Below are positions 57,071 through 64,000 of a DNA stretch of 64,000 nt, piece after piece; position 1 is the stretch's first letter, and each line of letters starts with the position of its first letter. Below the pieces are notes generated by a model. The model saw only the letters and a list, made by a program, of their open reading frames with translations. It was not told the origin of the DNA and searched no databases. The stretch spans positions 78,110,669-78,174,668 of the forward strand of contig CM043958.1 of assembly GCA_014529385.2 (NCBI GenBank), read 5' to 3'. The stretch comes from Adiantum capillus-veneris (taxonomy: Eukaryota > Streptophyta > Polypodiopsida > Polypodiales > Pteridaceae). The position numbers and the translations under genes are program-made.

Positions 57071-57085
57071 AATCCCCCGTGGAGT
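57071..57085 (-). other. Polypurine-type tract of copia C2
   Basis: The minus strand reads ccacgggggatt directly before the 3' LTR, in the place of the plus-strand primer of reverse transcription. Confidence 0.45.
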
Positions 57086-57145
57086 GATGTGGTGAACGAG
57101 AGCTGGCACATGAGTAAAGGGAAGTGCCATGTCCTGAGGACATGA

Positions 57146-58467
57146 TCAGTCCACAAAGGGGAGTAAGCCCAAAGCTTTGTGGAAATCTTCAAGCTTCTCA
57201 CGAGACAATGCCTTTGTGAAAAGATTTGGAAGGTTGTCCTGTGTTGGCACATATGCCAAGCTAATCTCTCCTGCTGAGAGACTCTTCCTGACATAGTGGT
57301 AATGCACCTCAATGTGATTTGTGCGAGCATGAAAAAGTGGGTTCCTTGCAACTGCCAATGCGCTCTGACTGTCAGTGTAGATAGTGTTGGCAGTGTCTTG
57401 TCCAACACCCAAATCAGCCATAAGGCGTCTGAGCCATACACACTCAACCGTAGCTGTGAAGATTGCCTTGTACTCAACCTCACAACTTGAAGTGGCCACA
57501 ATAGGTTGCTTCTTGCTCAACCATGATATACATGAGCTGCCAAGCATGAAACAAAAACCACTTGTGGACACTTGCATGTCAAAACAACCAGCCCAATCTG
57601 AATCTGAAAAAGCATGTAAGTTTGGTGGCAATGATCCCCCCTTGGGATAAATTAAGCCAAGATATAGAGTGCCACTAAGGTAGCAAAAAATCCTCTTGAT
57701 AGCCTGCCAATGCTTAGACCCTGGGCTATGCATAAATCTACTGACCTGTGAGACTGCAAACTGAATATCTGGCTTCGTGTCGCATACATAAATGAGGCAG
57801 CCAACAACAGTTTGGTAAAAAGTGACATCAGCAGGATTGCCAGCATCATGTAGACTCAACTTCAAACCTGTTTCCATGGGAGTGGCAATAGGTTTGCAAT
57901 CCTCAAGTCCAAACTTGCATAGCAATGTCTCTGTAACTTTTATGACACAAGGCAATACCACCATCACACGTAATGATGCAACATCCCCAAATCTTTCATC
58001 TTGAAAGTAGCATTCAAATCAGCCTTAAATTCAGCAATATGTCTCTCATTTGGTCCAGTGATTAGCAAATCATCGACATAAAGAACCACAATGAGAAGTA
58101 CATCACCCTCACACTTTACATACAATGTGCTTTCTGTTGGACTGTTACGAAAGACTCATTTAACCAAATGAGTGGAAGCTTTCTCATGCCAAGCACGAGG
58201 AGATTGCTTCAAACCATACAAAGCCTTCTTACATCTGCACACTTTGTCCTCTTGTCCTTTTATGACAAAACCACGAGGTTGCGTTACATAAATTTCCTCA
58301 AATATGTCACCATTCAAGAAAGCAGTAACAATGTCTGATTGATGTACATCCCAACCAAAATGAGGTGCCAATGCACATAGAAAACGCACAGTAGTCATAC
58401 GACAAGTGGGAGCAAAAGTCTCTTCATAATCGATGCCTTTTTGTTGTGCATAACCCTTTGCAACAAG
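57146..58467 (-). pseudogene. Copia C2 reverse transcriptase (2nd half) and RNase H
   Basis: After a TGA where the family has Arg (complement of 58468-58470), RT resumes LVAKGYAQQKGIDYEETFAPT. It runs through DIVTAFLNGDIFEEIYVTQP and KALYGLKQSPRAWHEK, and is then broken near 58156. The catalytic YVDD (complement of 58069-58080) follows in another frame. The last frame, 273 codons to 57146, has TKPDIQFAVSQVSRFMHSPG and RNase H motifs SDSDWAGC, ATSSCEVEYKAI, YTDSQSALAV and HIEVHYHYVR. RNase H removes the RNA template strand during reverse transcription. Confidence 0.9.
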
Positions 58468-61403
58468 TCAAGCCTTATGGCGATCGATCTCACCATCCGG
58501 CTTGCATTTCAACTTGTAAACCCACTTCGTACCAATGGCCTTTTTGCCAGGAGGCAAATCACATAAAGTCCATGTGTCATTTTCTATAAGTGCATCATAT
58601 TCTGATTGCATGGCAGCCATCCAATTTTTTGAATTATGTGCTTCATCAAAAGACAGAGGTTCCTCAACGTCATGTAAGCTAGACACAGCCAAAGCATAAC
58701 AATCTAATGCATAAGATGCATGGCAAGAGCCTGAACGAGTACGAGGTGCATCCAATTTACTGTCACGCAAAGGGTGCACCAGCCATTTTGGCATACCTCT
58801 AGCCTGCTCATTTTCAGCCCTTTCCTCATCAAGTACATCATGTACATCTGCATCAGTAATAGGCTGATCTAGAACATTTTCAGAAACCCCCATAGGCTGT
58901 ACATTTGCCTCATTGGAACTTACATTCGTATTTCCACCACTGAAAAGAGGCAACAAAGTGTCATAAATGTCCTGTAAGCTTACATTACTGTCTCTAGTAC
59001 ATGACAGCAAGGGCTGAACAGAATCTTCCACAAACACTACATCTCGAGAAACCAGAATACATTTTGTTTGCGGATGATACAACCTGTAACCTTTGCTTTC
59101 AGCACTATAACCAACAAAAATACATTTGACAGCCTTATCATCCAATTTTCTGCGTTGTGTTTGTGGCACCAAAGCATATGGAAAACAACCAACATGCATG
59201 TGCTCAATACAAGGATTTCTATCATGCCATGCTTCATATGGAGTAATAGATTGCAAAGCTTTCGTAGGACACCTGTTAAGTACATAAGTGGCACACATGA
59301 TGGCCTCAAGCCAAAAAGAATGCGGCAAAGCTTGAATTTTGACCATACATCGTGCCATTTCCGTCAGTGACCTGTTTTTCCTCTCAGCAACACCATTTTG
59401 CTGAGGTGTATAAGGCACTATACATTGGTGTTTTATCCCACGACTAGCCATAAATGCATTAAATTCATGAGACATATACTCCCCCCCTCGATCGGAACGG
59501 AGGGTGCCCATAGTACATTTCGAGACATTTTCAGCCATCTCCAGAAATTGTTTGAAGCACATAAAAACTTCGGACTTCGCTTTAAGCGGAAATACCCATG
59601 CATGCCTGGAGTAATCATCAATGAAAGTCATGAAGTAAAGGTAATTGCCGAAGGACGGAGTTTGCATGGGCCCACAAACATCACTATGCACAAGCTGCAA
59701 CCTGCATGTGGCCTGAACTGAACCATCCTTTGGAAACTTAGAACGCTGCATCTTACCCAAAATACAGCCTTCACAAACATGTTTGACAGGTGCTTCAAGA
59801 GGCAGCAAAGAAGCAACCATATCAGATTTCTGCAAATGTAGTAAACTGGAAAAATTCAGATTACCAAAACGTGCATGCCAAAGTTTTGCATATGAAATAG
59901 CCCTTGAATCTGCAACAGCATTTGCAAAATTTTGTCCACACTTGTCATACAAAGGGAGCTTATACAACCCACGGCACAAAAGGCCAGATGCAACAATTTC
60001 ATCACCAAAACTGAGATCATGAATTGTACATCTGTCATCCACAAATTTGACAAGTCCAAGTCCAAGTCCAAGTCTAGCAAGTGCAGATATAGACAAGAGA
60101 TTCTTCTTGATGCCATGTACATAAAGTGCATCAACAAGTGTGAAGGAACTGCCATTTGTAGCAGTAAGCACAATCTTTCGAACTCCCTGGACCGGATAAG
60201 AGGCATTGTTGGCACAAGTGACTGAATTCCCATGAGGGACAGACTCGAGAGAGGTAAAGAATTCACGATGTGAGGTAATATGCTTTGTAGCACCACTGTC
60301 GAAATACCACACATGTGAATCTGCAGCAACTGACAAGCATGCATCATGGACAATAGGATTGTAAGTGCACTCTTCGCTAAAAGCCCATTCTGCATCAACA
60401 TCAACAACACAGTCTCCTTTCACAGAAGACTTAACAATGGCTGCATTTGTAGTGGAACCAACATTTGCAGTGGAACCACCCTCTTTCTTCTTAGCCTCTT
60501 TGGCCTTCAACTTAGGACACGACTTGATCAAGTGATCATTGGCTTTACAATAATGGCAACGCATCTTCTTCTTGCCCTTATCACCAGAATTTCCAGACGA
60601 ATTGCTGCCAGCAGAAGCATTAGGAACAAAAATTTTGCCACTCGCAGCAGAACCATAAGAAGTGGCTGCATTACTGTTACCACCCTTTCTTTGAGAAGCA
60701 ATAAAAGCCTGTTCAACTGCACGCTGCCTAGTCCTGTTTTTTCTAGAAAGTGACTCTTGCAACAGCAATGTGCATAATGCATCAAACTTGACAACTTCAG
60801 GATTTCCTTGGGTCATTAGTTTCCAAGTACTAGCAAAATTCTGGTAGGAATCTGGTAAGGCATCAAGAACAGTCTGCACAAGGGAATTGTCTGAAATGAC
60901 TTCACCTGCAGAAATAAGTTGCTCATTGACATCCTTGACACCAGCAAGGAAAGTGTCCATATCATCCTCCTCATGCATAATCTTCGACTCCAGATCTTTA
61001 CGTAGCAAAGCAATTTTAGCCTCATTGCGGCTTGCATAAAGACCTGCTAGAATATCCCAAGCCTGTTTTGCAGATTTTGCTGAACGAATGTGAGGAACAA
61101 TGGTGCACTTCACAGAAAATGCAATCAATGCATGAGCCTGCGCATCCTTTACATCCCAACGAGCTTGTTTTGCCGTAGGCAAACAACTCTAATAGCAGCA
61201 ATCCTTGAGGCAAGACCTGCAACATCCTCAACATCGCCTACATCCTCAGAACCAGGACGTACATCAATGCCCTGCGCACTGTTCCAGACGCCCTTTGACA
61301 CAAGAACATGTTGCATCATATAAGCCCACATAGGGTAGCTGTCCCCATCCAACTTGTCCTCAGCAACAAACATCTTGAACACATGTGTATTGTTGTCAGC
61401 CAT
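58468..61403 (-). pseudogene. Copia C2 gag, protease, integrase and RT start
   Basis: The start is MADNNTHVFKMFVAEDKLDG (ATG at 61401-61403), with one frameshift near 61190 and then one open frame of 904 codons. In order: gag; CCHC knuckle CHYCKANDHLIKSC (about 60520-60562); protease YFDSGATKH (60280-60307, active DSG kept); GAG-pre-integrase LWHARFGNLN; integrase HVCEGCILGK zinc part and core SDVCGPM, LRSDRGGEY, NGVAERKNR (the D-D-E residues are present). The integrase tail VKCIFVGYSAESKGY and the RT beginning KNWMAAMQSEYDALIENDTW follow. It stops at TGA after RHKA. It encodes the full front of a Ty1/copia polyprotein and is the best-preserved coding stretch of any element here. Confidence 0.93.
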
Positions 61404-61709
61404 GGTAAATGCTGTACCTGATGTGAAAACTGCTCGAAAATAGGAGAAACGGAGCAAGAAAAACACGTGCTATATAGCACAAACCGTAGAAGACTATGAG
61501 GCACCTGTTATGCAAAAAACGGCACTCGCAAAAATTTCTGCACAAAATGACGAAATAGCCTGTGCAGTACTGCCTGTAGTGGAAACGGAGGCCGAAATGA
61601 GCCCGAATTTGTCGACCTGCAAATGCTTGCCAAAGCTCACTGAAATCGGAGAAAGTGAGCAGGCGTGTGCTGGAGGAGCTGGGCGACTAAGCCCAGGAGG
61701 ATGCAACCT

Positions 61710-61721
61710 GCTCTGATACCA
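61710..61721 (-). other. Primer-binding site of copia C2
   Basis: Minus strand TGGTATCAGAGC, two bases inside the 5' LTR end. Confidence 0.9.
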
Positions 61722-61723
61722 AT

Positions 61724-61956
61724 TGTTGGAATTAGGGTTGCAGGGAAACGCACACAGCTTGGAGAAGACGAAGGAAGCTCAAGGCACATAATAAAGAGTG
61801 TGTTACTTAGTATGCAATGGAAAGATAGATAGCCCTAGAGTGATGGGCATATATACAATGCTTGGGGGAAAAATCCTCCTAAAGAGGGAAAAAATGCCTC
61901 GGCGGTCCTAGTCCTAGTGTGTTCACACACATCACTACCACATGTATATGGTAACA
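61724..61956 (-). mobile_element. 5' LTR of copia C2
   Basis: 233 bp, TG...CA, flanked on the right by gggaa. A minus-strand TATA-like tatatatg lies at about 61847-61856. Confidence 0.92.
61847..61856 (-). promoter_or_regulatory. TATA-like motif of copia C2 LTR
   Basis: Minus strand gtatatatgccc. The equivalent spot in the C3 LTR reads tgtataaatgcc. Confidence 0.4.
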
Positions 61957-61961
61957 GGGAA
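61957..61961. other. Right target duplication of copia C2
   Basis: gggaa, identical to 56840-56844. Confidence 0.85.
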
Positions 61962-62360
61962 AAAAAGACAGAGTCCCCTGAATTTTGAGCAAAATCTCAA
62001 AAATCTCACAAAACCCACATAACCCATGAATAGACGGTGTCTCAATGGACAAATATACATATGGTATACATAAGCTACCAAAATCCTAGCATCTAGAGCA
62101 GCTCTATGTCCAAAATCTTGTAAACCTATAAATCTACTATGTGCTTCTACCGCACGTGTCGGAGGCTGGGGACTTGCCAAACATTGTGTAGCGAGCCACG
62201 AATGGCTGCAAGCACACAACCAGACTATCCTAGTAAGCTCAAAGGGTGCAATGGTGTGTCACTCACCGCTCTATGCTTGCCGTCGTGAAGGATTTCACGC
62301 TGCAAAGAAGAGGGAGCCAGCGCCACCACGCTCAGCCGCCTCGTCGTCGCTGCAATGTTC

Positions 62361-62362
<2 letters not shown>
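61962..62362. other. No recognised gene
   Basis: Short frames without known domains. Confidence 0.45.
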
Positions 62363-62431
<69 letters not shown>

Positions 62432-62478
62432 CACACGCACACGCACACGCACGCACACACACACACACACACACACAC
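62363..62478. repeat. Compound (CT)n-(CA)n microsatellite
   Basis: About 36 bp of ct followed by about 80 bp of ca with gcacac variants. Long frames through it on both strands are artefacts. Confidence 0.95.
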
Positions 62479-62888
62479 TTAGTCACTTCATCTATCAACT
62501 ACTACATCCGACTACACACACAAGCCTTTTGGCAATGCATTTAACTATGGCTCCTTTAAATAACTCTTGGTTTGGCACCGCATCGGACTGTTGTTGCTCT
62601 AGCACCTCATCTGGAGGGTGTCTTTGACTATGCTTTGAATCACTATATCCGGCTAGTAAGAATGTCATCCAACTATATGCACTCGAGTTAAAACATGAGT
62701 TTTTGCCTTTTGGGAGATTACCAATTGCTTTAGTATATAGATTATCGTGGTTAAATGGAGCTATCCACCATAAATAAATTTTTAATTAAAAACCCCTGCA
62801 CCCATTTTTGGGTACCTTATGGTAAAAACCCCTAAATATAACTCTTACCAAGGTGCTTAAAACCTATTTTTTGGCCCCATACCTAGTG
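62479..62888. other. No recognised gene
   Basis: Nothing supported. Confidence 0.5.
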
Positions 62889-62958
62889 GGATTAGCCCCT
62901 TGTGGAAATAACCATACCCTCTGGGAATAGCCCCTTGTGGAAATAACCCTACCCTATA
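62889..62958. repeat. 35-bp tandem repeat, two copies
   Basis: gggattagccccttgtgg (62889) and gggaatagccccttgtgg (about 62921) are each followed by aaataacc(a/c)taccct. Confidence 0.75.
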
Positions 62959-63416
62959 TGGTGTCTATATGGCATCTCCCAACTTAAACCAATGGGTTGA
63001 ATCATATGCAATATCTGTCGCCACCGATCCTCTTCCCCTTTTGATGATGATTGGTGGCCCTGTGAGGCTTGTAGCTCTTCTTTTTCATAAAATCTCCTCC
63101 TCTTGAGTGCCCGCTCATGATTTCGATGAAGATTGCAAAGCTTGTAGAGTGTGGCCTTACGTGGCTTACTGTGACGACTACTGTCATACTTCTTCGACTC
63201 CTATAATAAGGTGAGGGTTCTTCCCTTCACTTAGACTTGGTCTCCCTTGGCTTGTTGGAGAAATTTTAGGGAGTACTCCTGCTCACAGGTTCGATAATTT
63301 TGATACTCAAAAATCTCAAATGCTTAGTTCCTTGTTCTGTTGGGTGATTATAACAAGTTTTTTCACCTTAAAATAACCTAATTACTGATATTTGCACATC
63401 AACAGAAGGTTTTTTT
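62959..63416. other. No recognised gene
   Basis: Short frames only. A basic 61-codon minus-strand frame (63002-63187) has no recognisable family. Confidence 0.45.
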
Positions 63417-63750
63417 GCTTCTTTCTTGGTACTAATTACATACTTACTCACTCTAGTTTTTGCTGCTTTACTATAAAGTGGCATCAATTCTAACAGACAT
63501 ATGGTTACTGATCGGGATGTTTTAATACCTAAATGTGTTATATGGGGAAACTATTCTGACTGTGCTGATCACCGATTGTTATTCTGGGATGTTATGTGAT
63601 GGTTCATATTCCTTTTGTAAGTATTCTGGTGCTTCTTGCCTGGTACTGATTTCATACATACTTTGGTTTGTTTTCTGCTGTATTAACAAATTTCATCAAG
63701 TCTGACATACATATGGATAATGATCGGGTTTCTTTTACTACCTAATTGGG
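63417..63750. repeat. ~214-bp direct repeat
   Basis: The block gcttctttcttggtact at 63417 recurs as gcttcttgcctggtact at 63631. In both, ttttgctg, gacatacatatgg-like and gatcgggt/atgtttt follow in order. Divergence is high. Confidence 0.65.
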
Positions 63751-64000
63751 TTGCATTATGGTCATATGAAGGAAACTGTTCTGACTTACAAAAGAATTGG
63801 TTATTGGCTATATGATTGATGAGATTAATTCCTAATACTAGCTAAACTCTGGCACTATTTTATGAGAAGGGCCTTGTTCTAGGGCAATGTGTAAACTGAA
63901 GCTTGGACACAGTACAGGAAAATTTTTGAAATGCTGATGGTATTTTTGACCTGAAAATTAATTGGTTTTTTGTGAGGGATTCAGTCCTGCTCATTTTTAC
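63751..64000. other. No recognised gene
   Basis: AT-rich sequence to the window end. Confidence 0.5.

Noticed and set aside
62225-62627. Frames of Thr-His, Ser-Leu or Cys-Val repeats
   Set aside because: Artefacts of the (CT)n-(CA)n compound microsatellite.

Overview
The window is nuclear DNA of a land plant with a large, transposon-filled genome. A homosporous fern or another large-genome plant would fit, but the species cannot be fixed from sequence. The reasons are a plastid-type heme-pathway gene split by GT-AG introns, plant Ty1/copia and chromodomain Ty3/gypsy retrotransposons with tRNA-Met and tRNA-Asp-like primer sites, LINE remnants, and many (AG)n, (CT)n and (GT)n tracts. No tRNA or rRNA gene, operon or CRISPR array was seen.

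One host gene is well supported: uroporphyrinogen III decarboxylase (UROD) on the minus strand. Five exons encoding the catalytic core lie at 12240-13704. A first exon for a plastid transit peptide lies about 30 kb upstream at 43450-43636, and the exons join in frame to give 417 residues. If this join is right, intron 1 is 29,745 bp and contains most of the transposons of the window: a LINE tail and a LINE front part, LTR remnants, a decayed gypsy element (A), an older minus-strand gypsy (H) split by a solo LTR (S) and by a gypsy with intact ends (B), and several LTR-primer-site junctions.

Layout: 1-2250 is a tandem array of about 693-bp units carrying regularly spaced 24-bp palindromes, probably inside an LTR element whose LTR is 2742-3689. 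3690-8850 is a decayed copia (C1) holding a 1-kb unassigned insertion and a solo LTR of another copia family. 8850-12239 holds microsatellites and a 49-bp minisatellite. 12240-43636 is UROD with its giant intron. 43637-46511 is UROD upstream sequence with two local duplications. 46512-49739 is an internally deleted copia (C3), cut by another copia LTR at 49740. 50101-56839 is mostly unassigned. 56845-61956 is a minus-strand copia (C2) with both LTRs and a perfect 5-bp target duplication. 61962-64000 is unassigned with microsatellites and direct repeats.

Every transposon seen carries stops, frameshifts or deletions, so none looks autonomous. C2 and gypsy B are the best preserved. All reading was done by eye; identities and boundaries are approximate unless a TG...CA end or a target duplication is stated.
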